A stretch of DNA of 64,000 nucleotides from Pseudonocardia sp. SCN 73-27 (lineage in GTDB: Bacteria > Actinomycetota > Actinomycetes > Mycobacteriales > Pseudonocardiaceae): the NCBI GenBank assembly GCA_001725415.1, contig MEGH01000016.1:111743-175742 (forward strand), written 5' to 3'. Positions within the stretch are counted from its first letter, which is position 1, and every line of letters begins with the position of its first letter. This document shows positions 24,724 to 32,909 of this stretch, piece after piece. Below the pieces are notes generated by a model. That model was given only the letters and a program-made list of their open reading frames with translations, was not told the DNA's origin and did not search any database. The position numbers were made by a program, and so were the translations under genes.

Positions 24724-26888
24724 CAGGCCTCCATCCGGGCGGCGCGGCGTTCGAGGCCGCGGCCGATGAATGTGATCCACCACGATCGGAACCGGCCGAG
24801 CAGGCGGTCGGCGACAGTGGGGTTGTCGACGACGTCGGTGCGGTAGAACGACGGGCACAGTACCGCTGCGTGGGCGTTGTTCCCACAGACGCCGCAGCCG
24901 ACGCAGGAGTCGAGGACGGTCGCGACCGGGTTGCGGCGCAGGGGATCCGGGTTGTCGGTGATCGTCAGCGACGGGCAGCCGGAGATGCGGATGCAGGCGT
25001 GGTCGCCGGTGCAGGTCTCGGGATCGACGCCGAACCGTTCGCGGACCACGCGCTCGCCGCGTTCCAGCTTTCGCGCACGTTCCTTCTTGACGCGCCGCTG
25101 CCGGTTGAGCTGGCACTCCGACTGCATGACGAGCAGCTCGGGGCCCTTCTCCGTGCGCCGGAAGGCTTTCAGGAACGCGTCGCGGACGCGGGCGACGTCG
25201 TAGGTGTGGTCGATCGTCGTCGCCCGGGTGATGCCGAGCCCGCGGGCCGCCGTCTCGATGGGGTGCTTGGTCGAGCGGCGGTCGAGGTCGGCGTGCGAGG
25301 ACAGGACGTCCTGCCCGCCGGTGGCGGCGGCGTAGTCGTTGTCGACCACGACCATGAGCTGGTCGGCCTTGTTGAACACGGCGTTGCCGACGCCGGACAC
25401 GAGCCCGTTGTGCCAGAACCCGCCGTCGCCCATGATCGACACCGGCCGCCGGTCCGACGTGCCGCCGGCCAGCGCGGACGCTCCCGCCGCGCCCATGCCG
25501 TAGCCCATCGTCGTGGCGCCGAGGTCGAAGGGCGCGTTGATCGCGAAGAGGTGACAGCCGATGTCGGCGGAGATCTGGTGGGCCCCGGTCTCGCGTTCGG
25601 CGAGCTTCAGCCCGGAGAAGATCGGCCGTTCCGGGCAGCCGGTGCACAGCCCTGGCGGGCGGGGCCGGACGACGTCGGCGTCGACCCGCGGCGTGAACGG
25701 GCTCCCCGGGTCGGAGGCGTCGCGCAGCAGCGCTGGCCGGCCGGCGACGACGTCGGGGGCGTACTTGCCGAGGAACTCGTCGAGACCACGGGTGACGACC
25801 TGCGTCGTGTACTCTCCCGCCGCGGCCAGCATGTCCTTGCCGTGCAACACCGTCGGGACGTCGGCGCGACGCAGGATCGCGTGCAGGTTCTGCTCGATGT
25901 GGTCGGGCTGGCCCTCCTCGACGAGGATCACCGCCCGCTTCCCGGCACAGAACTCGACGATCTCGGAGTCGACGACGGGGTAGGTCACGTTCATGACGTA
26001 GGTCGGGACCCGGGTGCGGCCGAACGCGTCGGAGGCGCCGAGCAGCTCCATCGACCGGTTGAGGGTGTTGTAGAGCCCTCCCTGCACGACGATCCCCACG
26101 TCGGAGGCGCTGCCGTCGCCGGGGAAGAGCTCGTTCATGCCGCGCTCGCGGATGAACTCGACGGCCTTGGGCCAGCGCTGTTCGAGCTTCTCCTTCTCGT
26201 GCAGGAAGCTCGCGGGCGGCAGCACGATGCGGTCGACGGCGCGGCGCGGGGCGTCGGCGGCCTGCGCGACCGTCATCGGCGGGCGCCTGTTGTCCTTGGC
26301 GACGAACCCGCCGTGCAGGTGACACGACCGCAGCCGCAGCTCCAGGAACACCGGGGTGTTGGACGCCTCGGACAGCTCGAACCCGGCCTCGACCGCGTCG
26401 ACGATCGCGGTGGTGTTCGGGCGAGGATCGAGAAGCCACATCTGCGACTTCATCGCGAACGCGTGCGAGCGCTCCTGCATGATCGAGCTGCCCTCGCCGT
26501 AGTCCTCGCCGAGGATCACCAGCGCGCCGCCGGTCACGCCACCGGACGCCAGGTTGGCCAGCGCGTCGGAGGCCACGTTGGTGCCGACCGGCGACTTGAA
26601 CGTGATCGCACCGCGCAGCGGATGGTGCACCGACGCCGCCAGCATCGCGGCGGCGGTCGCCTCGGAGGCGGAGTTCTCGAACCGGACGTCGAGCTCGTCG
26701 AGGATCTCGCGGGCGTCGCCGAGGACGTCCATGAGGTGCGAGATCGGGGCGCCCTGGTAGCCGCCGACGTAGGCGACGCCGGACTGCAGCAGCGCCTTGG
26801 TCACGGCCAGGATGCCCTCGACGTGCAGCGTCTCGCCCGCACCGGCGCGCAGTTTCGCGACCTCGGCGGTGAAGGACCGTTCAGCCAT
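24723..26888 (-). CDS. Indolepyruvate ferredoxin oxidoreductase alpha-like subunit (ThDP, Fe-S)
   Basis: A 721-residue subunit from ATG 26888. The N-terminal pyrimidine-binding domain has LLQSGVAYVGGYQGAPISHL and FENSASEATAAAMLAA; the ThDP/Mg2+ motif is MGDGGFWHNGLVSGVGNAVF followed by VVVDNDYAA. The C-terminal Fe-S domain shows CTGDHACIRISGCP and CVGCGVCGNNAHAAVLCP; the first site has fewer Cys than a standard 4Fe-4S set. Family enzymes convert indolepyruvate or other aryl-2-oxo acids to acyl-CoA. Such enzymes are often oxygen-sensitive, which is notable in a cluster full of monooxygenases. The stop overlaps the beta gene and the start overlaps the FAD oxidoreductase gene. Confidence 0.85.
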   Translation of the reverse strand: MAERSFTAEVAKLRAGAGETLHVEGILAVTKALLQSGVAYVGGYQGAPISHLMDVLGDAREILDELDVRFENSASEATAAAMLAASVHHPLRGAITFKSPVGTNVASDALANLASGGVTGGALVILGEDYGEGSSIMQERSHAFAMKSQMWLLDPRPNTTAIVDAVEAGFELSEASNTPVFLELRLRSCHLHGGFVAKDNRRPPMTVAQAADAPRRAVDRIVLPPASFLHEKEKLEQRWPKAVEFIRERGMNELFPGDGSASDVGIVVQGGLYNTLNRSMELLGASDAFGRTRVPTYVMNVTYPVVDSEIVEFCAGKRAVILVEEGQPDHIEQNLHAILRRADVPTVLHGKDMLAAAGEYTTQVVTRGLDEFLGKYAPDVVAGRPALLRDASDPGSPFTPRVDADVVRPRPPGLCTGCPERPIFSGLKLAERETGAHQISADIGCHLFAINAPFDLGATTMGYGMGAAGASALAGGTSDRRPVSIMGDGGFWHNGLVSGVGNAVFNKADQLMVVVDNDYAAATGGQDVLSSHADLDRRSTKHPIETAARGLGITRATTIDHTYDVARVRDAFLKAFRRTEKGPELLVMQSECQLNRQRRVKKERARKLERGERVVRERFGVDPETCTGDHACIRISGCPSLTITDNPDPLRRNPVATVLDSCVGCGVCGNNAHAAVLCPSFYRTDVVDNPTVADRLLGRFRSWWITFIGRGLERRAARMEA

Positions 26889-28506
26889 CGTTGCTCCCAC
26901 GGAGTCGGGACCGCAGCCGTGCGGCACGCCCGGGCGTCGCGAGCCGGTCGGCGACGAGGTAGCCGGACGCCCCGCCGAGGCCGGGCCCGGGATGGGTGGA
27001 CGCGCCGATCTGCCACAGCGCCGCGACCGGTGTCGCGTGGGCGCCGGCGGTGGGCAGCGGGCGCCACCAGAAGTTCTGGTCGAGCTCGGCCGACCCGGCG
27101 TAGGGGTCACCGCGCAGGGCGTTCGGGTTGTGCGCCGCGAGCGCCGTCGGGTCGAGGACGTCCACGGCGCGCACCAGCTTCCGGAGTCCTGGCGCGTGCA
27201 CGGCCACCCGGTCGAGGACGCGCCCGGCGTAGCCCTCCGCGAGCTTGCGGTCCCAGCCGTCGGTGGCGTCCAGCTCCGCGGCGGCGTCACCGACCGGCTC
27301 GAACGGCAGCTCCTGCAGCTGCAACCACAGCGCCGCGGCACCGTCGGGCACCCGGGACGGGTCGAGCACGTGCTGCTGCCCGACGACGACGGTGGGCCGC
27401 CGCGGCAGCAGCCCCGCCTCGGCCTCGGCGCATGCGATCGCCGTCGACGACGAGCCGTCCGAGACGTGGACGAGCGGGACGTCGGCGAGCCGGGCGTCGG
27501 CCCACGGCACGGGGCCCGACAGTGCGACGTGGATCTGCATGGCGGCACGTCCGGGCCGGTAGCGGGCGGCGGCGTCGACGACGTCGGCAGACGCCGAGCC
27601 GGGCGGCAGCAGCGACCCGTAGAGGGCGGTCGGCGTCACCGAGGCGAGCACCGCGCGGCGGGCGACGATCTCGAACCCGTCGCCGGCCACCCCGGTCGCC
27701 CGGCCGTCGGCCACCGGAATCCGCTCGACGCTCCGCCCGGTGTGGACGGTGACGCCCAGCTCGGCGAGGAACATCTCCCAGGCGGCGAGGAAGTTCCCCG
27801 ACCCGCCGGCGACGACGGGCAGCCCGGCGCCGTGCATCGTCGCCGCGAAGATCGGCACCATCAGCCCGCCCGAGGCGGCGTCGGGGGTGAGCCCGGCGTG
27901 CAACAGCCACGGCGCCCACAGCAGGTCGGTCTCGGGTCCGGCGAAGCGGGCCCGCATCCACGAGCGTCCCGAGGTGACGGCGTCGCGCGCGTACTCCTCG
28001 AGCCCGGTGCGCCGAGCCGCGCGGGCCAGCGTCAGCGCGGGCCGTAGCGACGACCCGGCGTGCAGCTCCGCGCCCAGCAGGCCACCGATGCCGGCGGCGT
28101 GCGCGCCGAACCGGGTGATCATCGCGCGGTACGCGTCGCGGTCGGCGGCCTCGGCGAACCCGGCGACGGTGGCGTCGACGTCGCGGTGGGCCAGCGCGAC
28201 CCTCCCGTCGTCGGCAACGGTGGCGGTCAGGGGGCCGTCGGTGTTGGCGTAGGCGAGGCCGTGGCGGTGCAGGTCGTCGCCGAACGCGGCGTAGGCGGGG
28301 CCGGTCACGAACAGCGGATGCCAGCTCGACCAGGTGTCGTGCACGTAGCCGGGCAGCGTCCGCTCGCCCGACGCGACGAACCCGCCGATCCGGTCGTGGT
28401 CGTCGACCAGCGCGACCGACCAGCCGGCTCGCGCGAGCCGGGCCGCGGCGGCGAGCCCGTTGATCCCGGCGCCGACGACCACGGCGTCGACGATGCTGCG
28501 CTGCAT
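26881..28506 (-). CDS. FAD-dependent oxidoreductase, phytoene-desaturase-like
   Basis: A 541-residue flavoprotein from ATG 28506 (GTG 28512 is possible). The Rossmann motif is DAVVVGAGINGLAAAARLAR, followed by VALVDDHDRIGGFVASGERT; the FAD-binding C-terminal motif is ALWQIGASTHPGPGLGGASG. This pattern is that of phytoene dehydrogenase/CrtI-like and RetSat-like proteins, which desaturate, isomerise or saturate isoprenoid or aryl side chains. Eight bases separate it from the cyclase gene, and its stop overlaps the alpha subunit, so all belong to one transcript. The substrate is unknown; no carotenoid genes are near. Confidence 0.82.
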   Translation of the reverse strand: MQRSIVDAVVVGAGINGLAAAARLARAGWSVALVDDHDRIGGFVASGERTLPGYVHDTWSSWHPLFVTGPAYAAFGDDLHRHGLAYANTDGPLTATVADDGRVALAHRDVDATVAGFAEAADRDAYRAMITRFGAHAAGIGGLLGAELHAGSSLRPALTLARAARRTGLEEYARDAVTSGRSWMRARFAGPETDLLWAPWLLHAGLTPDAASGGLMVPIFAATMHGAGLPVVAGGSGNFLAAWEMFLAELGVTVHTGRSVERIPVADGRATGVAGDGFEIVARRAVLASVTPTALYGSLLPPGSASADVVDAAARYRPGRAAMQIHVALSGPVPWADARLADVPLVHVSDGSSSTAIACAEAEAGLLPRRPTVVVGQQHVLDPSRVPDGAAALWLQLQELPFEPVGDAAAELDATDGWDRKLAEGYAGRVLDRVAVHAPGLRKLVRAVDVLDPTALAAHNPNALRGDPYAGSAELDQNFWWRPLPTAGAHATPVAALWQIGASTHPGPGLGGASGYLVADRLATPGRAARLRSRLRGSNDG

Positions 28507-28514
28507 GCCCACGA

Positions 28515-29288
28515 TCAGTCCTCGACGAGCGCCAGCACCCGTGCCGGGCTGCCCGACCCGCCGACGATCGGCAGCGGGCACACCACGAGCACAGCGCCCG
28601 TCGCCGGGAGCTGGTCGAGGTTGCGCAGGCTGGTCAGGCCCCACTTGCCGGCACCCATCAGCTCCGAGTGGCACGGGAACGCCGGGTCGAGGCCCGGCGC
28701 CTGGCCGGCGTCGGTCCCGACAGTCTCGACGCCGAAGCCGGAGATCGGGGTCTCGCGGGCGAGCCAGCGCGCGCAGTCCGGCGCGACACCCGGGGTGTGC
28801 GGACCGTTCTCGTCGGCGTTGGCGAACGCCGCGGCATCCTCACCGCGTGACGACCAGCCCGTGCGGTGGAGCAGCCAGCCGCCCTCGGGCAGCGGGCCGT
28901 GCTCGGCCTGCCAGGCCTCGACGTCGGCGATCTGCAGCAGGAAGTCGGCGTCCTTCTCCGCCTCGGCCGTCTTGTCGATGACGACGACGGGCGCTACGAG
29001 CGTCGACAGCGGCGCCCGGGAGACGTCGAGACCGTCGCGGCCGGTGACCCAGTGGTTCGGGGCGTCGAGGTGGGTGCCGGTGTGCTCGCCGGTGTGGATG
29101 TCGTTCCAGTACCAGGCCGGGCCCTTCTCGTCGTAGCGCGACAGCTCCTCGAGCCGGAACCGGCTGGTGTTGGCGAAGGGCGGTGGCAGCTCGAGGATCG
29201 GGGTGGACTCCTGCAGCGGCGTCGTGAGGTCGACGACGCGGACCGCGCCGGAGCGGGCGGCGTCGAGCAGGGCGGACAGCACGGGCAC
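28515..29288 (-). CDS. Cyclase family protein (kynurenine-formamidase-like metal hydrolase)
   Basis: A 257-residue protein. GTG 29288 has AGGAGG seven bases upstream; a start further up is less likely. The defining metal motif is HTGEHTGTHLDAPNHW, with DLTTPLQESTPILELPPPF before it and GFGVETVGTDAGQAPGLDP after it. The family includes kynurenine formamidase and ring-opening hydrolases that use Zn or Mn. Being first in the operon with an aryl-2-oxo-acid oxidoreductase, it could open a lactone or amide from an aromatic or alicyclic ring; this is inference. Confidence 0.85.
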   Translation of the reverse strand: MPVLSALLDAARSGAVRVVDLTTPLQESTPILELPPPFANTSRFRLEELSRYDEKGPAWYWNDIHTGEHTGTHLDAPNHWVTGRDGLDVSRAPLSTLVAPVVVIDKTAEAEKDADFLLQIADVEAWQAEHGPLPEGGWLLHRTGWSSRGEDAAAFANADENGPHTPGVAPDCARWLARETPISGFGVETVGTDAGQAPGLDPAFPCHSELMGAGKWGLTSLRNLDQLPATGAVLVVCPLPIVGGSGSPARVLALVED

Positions 29289-29400
29289 GGGAGACCTCCT
29301 GGGCGGCTCGGGACCTGTCCGAGGATCGGGCACGGTCCGGTCGGCAGCCATCCGCTGCGCGCGGACGCTGTCCGGAAAGCGCCCGGCCGGCGGCGTACGG

Positions 29401-30378
29401 TCAGCGGCGCAGCGTCTCCGACGGCGACTCGCCCCAGCGTTCCTTGTAGGCGACGGCGAAGCGGCCCAGGTGATGGAAGCCCCAGTCGGCCGCGACCTGG
29501 GAGACCGTGCGGCGCGTCGGGTCGGCGTCGGCCAGCTCCCGGCGCACCCCGGCCAGCCGCGCCTCGCGCAGCCGTGCCGTCGGCGTCGTGTCGTAGTGGC
29601 GGCGAAAGCCCTCCTGCAGGCTGCGCACCGACAGGCCCACCGCCTCGGCGATGTCGTCGACGGTCAGCGGCTCGCGGGCGTGCGCCTCGATGAGGGCGTC
29701 GGCGCGACGGATCACGCGCGGCACGGCGGGCGCGCTGCCGTCGGTCGACGCGAGCAGCTCGTCGGACGCCGAGTGCGGCACCGCGGCGAGGAGCTGGCTC
29801 ATGAGCAGGCGCTCGGCCTGGGTGCGCAGCACGGGATGGGTGAGCCCGACGGGACCGTCGAGGTCGGAACGGACCATCTGCACGGTCGAGAGCCACGAGC
29901 GGGCCTGCGGGGTGGTGAGGTCGAGCTTCGTCGCCAACCGCAGCGGCGCCGCCGGCGGCCGGCCGAGCAACCGCTCCAGCTGCTCCTCCAGTGCCGCCCG
30001 CTCCACACGGATGATCAGCTGCGCGTTGCCCGCCTCCCACGTCATGTCGAGGTCGGCGTCCGGGTCGGGAACCGATGCGACGGTCGGGTCGGACTCGATC
30101 TCGGTGCCACCGGTGCGCACCAACGCCCTGCCCGACAACGGGATCTGCACGAGGACGAAGGACGACAGTGGCTGCGGACGGATCCGCACCGTCGAGCCGT
30201 AGTCCAGGTAGGACAACCCGATCGCCCCGAAACCGGCGGAGTTGAAGCACACCGGCTGCGACGTCGGCCGGGCGACCACCTCCAGCCGGTGCGGGCAGAA
30301 CACCTCACCCACGCGCTCGCGGGCCTCGTCGAGATCCCGGGAGTGCACGCGGCGGTACCCGCTCAGCAGCTCTACCAC
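29401..30378 (-). CDS. AraC family transcriptional regulator (cupin-type N-domain)
   Basis: A 325-residue regulator from GTG 30378. The N-terminal half is a cupin-like ligand domain (SYLDYGSTVRIRPQPLSSFV, PLSGRALVRTGG). The C-terminal double HTH is EPLTVDDIAEAVGLSVRSLQ, then EGFRRHYDTTPTARLREARL, and AADWGFHHLGRFAVAYKERW. It faces away from the SDR gene at 30500; the palindrome ATAGTC-N5-GACTAT sits between them. It may activate the rightward SDR/FMO/LLM genes, the leftward cyclase operon downstream of it, or both. Ligand unknown. Confidence 0.88.
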   Translation of the reverse strand: MVELLSGYRRVHSRDLDEARERVGEVFCPHRLEVVARPTSQPVCFNSAGFGAIGLSYLDYGSTVRIRPQPLSSFVLVQIPLSGRALVRTGGTEIESDPTVASVPDPDADLDMTWEAGNAQLIIRVERAALEEQLERLLGRPPAAPLRLATKLDLTTPQARSWLSTVQMVRSDLDGPVGLTHPVLRTQAERLLMSQLLAAVPHSASDELLASTDGSAPAVPRVIRRADALIEAHAREPLTVDDIAEAVGLSVRSLQEGFRRHYDTTPTARLREARLAGVRRELADADPTRRTVSQVAADWGFHHLGRFAVAYKERWGESPSETLRR

Positions 30379-30420
30379 GGCACCTCCTCGCGCCCGACGG
30401 ACAGCACCCGCGCAGTGGGG

Positions 30421-30437
30421 ATAGTCACGCCGACTAT
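30421..30437. promoter_or_regulatory. Palindrome between divergent AraC and SDR genes
   Basis: ATAGTC, ACGCC, GACTAT: exact 6-base arms with a 5-base spacer, followed by ATATAGCCAAATCCTTA, an A/T-rich patch rare in this window and suited to a -10 region. It lies 43 bases upstream of the AraC start and 62 bases upstream of the SDR start, the place for a shared operator. Confidence 0.55.
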
Positions 30438-30499
30438 ATAGCCAAATCCTTACGGCGTTCATCAGTCCGCTAGATCGAGGCCCTGCCCCGGAGGTTCGG

Positions 30500-31282
30500 A
30501 TGTCGCCCGCCCTGCACGGCCGCACGGTCCTGGTGACCGGCGGATCGACCCTCGTCGGACACGGTGTCGTCCGTGCCCTGCACGCCGCCGGCGCGACCGT
30601 CGCCGTCGTCGACATCGACGCCGAGGGCGCCAAGCCGCTGCTCGACGAGCTCGGCGAGCGGATCTCGTTCCACCGCACCGACATCACCGACGACGCCGCA
30701 CTGGCCGCCACCGTCGCGACGATCGCCGCGAACGGCCTGCACGGCCTGGTCAACCTGGCCTGCAGCTACCTCGACGAGGGCGCCGACACCGGCCGCGCCG
30801 ACTGGCTGCACGCCCTCGACGTCAACGTCGTGTCCGCCGTCCAGGCCACCCGTGCCGCCCGCCCGCACCTCGCCGCGACGCGCGGTGCCGTCGTCAACCT
30901 GACGTCGATCTCGTCGAAGGTCGCCCAGACCGGACGCTGGGTCTACCCGGCCTCGAAGGCGGCACTCGTGCAGGTCACACGCTCGATGGCGATGGACCTC
31001 GCCACCGACGGCATCCGCGTCAACTCCGTCAGCCCGGGCTGGACCTGGTCGAGGATCATGGACGATCTCAGCCACGGCGACCGCGCCAAGACCGACCGGG
31101 TCGCGGCGCCGTTCCACCTCACCGGGCGCGTCGGCGACCCGGACGAGGTCGGCGAGGTCGTCGCCTTCCTCCTCTCCCCCGCCGCGTCGGCGGTCACCGG
31201 CGCCGACTGGGCCGTCGACGGCGGCTACTCCGCCATGGGCCCCGAACAGGCCGTCCCCGCCATCCCACAGCTCGCCGACTGA
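30500..31282 (+). CDS. Short-chain dehydrogenase/reductase
   Basis: A 260-residue classical SDR from ATG 30500. The cofactor motif is VTGGSTLVGHG (TGxxxGxG), the Asp of VVDIDAEG after beta-2 points to NAD(H), and the catalytic set is Ser in NLTSISSKV and Y149-x3-K153 in VYPASKAALV. The usual NNAG motif is altered to NLAC (85-88). C-terminal GRVGDPDEVGEVVAFLLSPA is typical. It probably oxidises a secondary alcohol to the ketone used by the flavin monooxygenases that follow; seventeen bases separate it from the next gene. Confidence 0.9.
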   Translation: MSPALHGRTVLVTGGSTLVGHGVVRALHAAGATVAVVDIDAEGAKPLLDELGERISFHRTDITDDAALAATVATIAANGLHGLVNLACSYLDEGADTGRADWLHALDVNVVSAVQATRAARPHLAATRGAVVNLTSISSKVAQTGRWVYPASKAALVQVTRSMAMDLATDGIRVNSVSPGWTWSRIMDDLSHGDRAKTDRVAAPFHLTGRVGDPDEVGEVVAFLLSPAASAVTGADWAVDGGYSAMGPEQAVPAIPQLAD

Positions 31283-31298
31283 CCACGAGGAACCCGTC

Positions 31299-32813
31299 AT
31301 GCGCAACGCGATCGTCGGGGCCGGGTTCGCCGGCCTCTCCTCCGCCAAGGTCCTGACCGCCTTCGGTCACGACGTCACCGTCTACGAGAAGGCCCCCGAC
31401 GTCGGCGGGGTGTGGAGCGCGAGCCGCCGCTACCCCGGCCTGACCACGCAGAACGACAAGGGCACCTACTCGCTGTCCGACTTCCCGATGCCGCGGCACT
31501 ACCCGGAGTGGCCGAGCGGGCAGCAGGTCCAGGAGTACCTGGAGGCCTACGCCCGGCACTTCGGCATCCGCGACAACGTCCGGACGTCCACCGAGGTGCT
31601 CTCCGCCGAGCCGCGCCCCGGCGGCGGCTGGACGATCACCACGACCGCGGGCACCTCCCCCGGCACCGACCAGGTCGACCATCTCGTCGTCGCCAACGGG
31701 ATCTTCTCCGAGCCGTTCCTGCCCGCCCTGCCCGGCACCGACGAGTTCCGGGCCGCGGGCGGCCGCTACTGCCCGCCGTCGGAGTTCACCGACCTGGCCG
31801 ACGCGCAGGGCCGCGACGTCGTCGTCATCGGCTACGGCAAGTCCGCGTGCGACGTCGCCGTGGCACTGAACGAGGTCTCGGCGTCGACGACGGTCGTCGC
31901 CCGCGAGCTGCTGTGGAAGATGCCGCGCAAGATCGGCGGCGCCCTCAACTACAAGTATCTGCTGCTGACGCGGCTCGGTGAGGGCCTGTTCCGCTACGCC
32001 CACCTGGCCGGGTTCGAGAAGTTCCTGCACGGACCCGGCAAGGGCGTCCGCAACGGGATGATGGGCAGCCTGCAGGGCCAGATCGTGCGGCAGCTCAAGC
32101 TGCGCAAGCTCGGGCTGGTCCCCGACGGGTCGCTGGAGGACATCGCGCGGTCGACGGTCAGCCTGGCGACCGAGGGGTTCTACGAGGCCGTCACCGACGG
32201 GTCGATCGCCGTGCACCGCGACACGCTCGTCGCCGGTCTCGGCGCCCGCGACGGCCGGCCCGTCGCGGTCCTGGCCGACGGCACCGAGATCCCCGCCGAC
32301 GTCGTCGTCGCGGCGACCGGGTTCCACCAGCGGGTCCCGTTCCTGCCCCAGGACGTCCGCGACCGCCTGGTCGACGAGCGCGGCAACTTCGAGCTGTACC
32401 GCCAGATCCATCCGCACACCGTCGAGGACCTGAGCTTCTGCGGGTACAACTCGTCGTTCCTGTCGCCGCTGTCGGCCGAGGTCGCGGCGCTGTGGATCGC
32501 GACGCAGCTCGCCGGCGGGATCACGCTGCCGCCGCTCGCACAACGGCGGTCTTTCGTGCAGGAGCGGCTGCGGTGGATGGAGGAGCGCACCGAGGGCAAG
32601 CACGCCCGCGGCACCAACATCATCCCGTTCTCCCTGCACAACATCGACGAGATGCTGTCCGACCTCGGCACCGGCATCGGGCGACGGCGCCGCGTCACCG
32701 AGTGGCTGCTTCCCGTGGACCCCGGCGCCTACCGACGGGTGACCAGGGAGCTGATGGCGCGTCACGCCGCCACGCCACGACCCGAGACCGCTCCGTTGCG
32801 CGCCGCGGGCTGA
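31299..32813 (+). CDS. FMO-like NAD(P)/FAD monooxygenase
   Basis: A 504-residue protein with two Rossmann motifs: IVGAGFAGLSSAKVLTAFGH for FAD at the N-terminus and VVVIGYGKSACDVAVALNEV for NADPH. GVWSASRRYPGLTTQNDKGT and DVVVAATGFHQRV are typical of flavin-containing monooxygenases. The fingerprint normally reading FxGxxxHxxx is altered here to FRAAGGRYCPPSEF, without the His. It could hydroxylate N or S atoms or insert oxygen into a ketone; the altered fingerprint makes a Baeyer-Villiger reaction uncertain. It follows the SDR by 16 bases. Confidence 0.82.
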   Translation: MRNAIVGAGFAGLSSAKVLTAFGHDVTVYEKAPDVGGVWSASRRYPGLTTQNDKGTYSLSDFPMPRHYPEWPSGQQVQEYLEAYARHFGIRDNVRTSTEVLSAEPRPGGGWTITTTAGTSPGTDQVDHLVVANGIFSEPFLPALPGTDEFRAAGGRYCPPSEFTDLADAQGRDVVVIGYGKSACDVAVALNEVSASTTVVARELLWKMPRKIGGALNYKYLLLTRLGEGLFRYAHLAGFEKFLHGPGKGVRNGMMGSLQGQIVRQLKLRKLGLVPDGSLEDIARSTVSLATEGFYEAVTDGSIAVHRDTLVAGLGARDGRPVAVLADGTEIPADVVVAATGFHQRVPFLPQDVRDRLVDERGNFELYRQIHPHTVEDLSFCGYNSSFLSPLSAEVAALWIATQLAGGITLPPLAQRRSFVQERLRWMEERTEGKHARGTNIIPFSLHNIDEMLSDLGTGIGRRRRVTEWLLPVDPGAYRRVTRELMARHAATPRPETAPLRAAG

Positions 32814-32909
32814 CGCCGCGCACACCGGCTGACGACAGCGCGGAACGGATCGTCGCACCAGGCCCGTCTCACGAGAATCTCCTGGTCACCGACTCGAGGA
32901 GGACTCGAC

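Noticed and set aside
24870-27752. Open frame of 960 codons on the plus strand
   Set aside because: Antisense to the IorA-like and FAD-oxidoreductase genes, whose motifs are unambiguous. Composition is Arg/Gly/Asp-rich, typical of a high-GC shadow frame.
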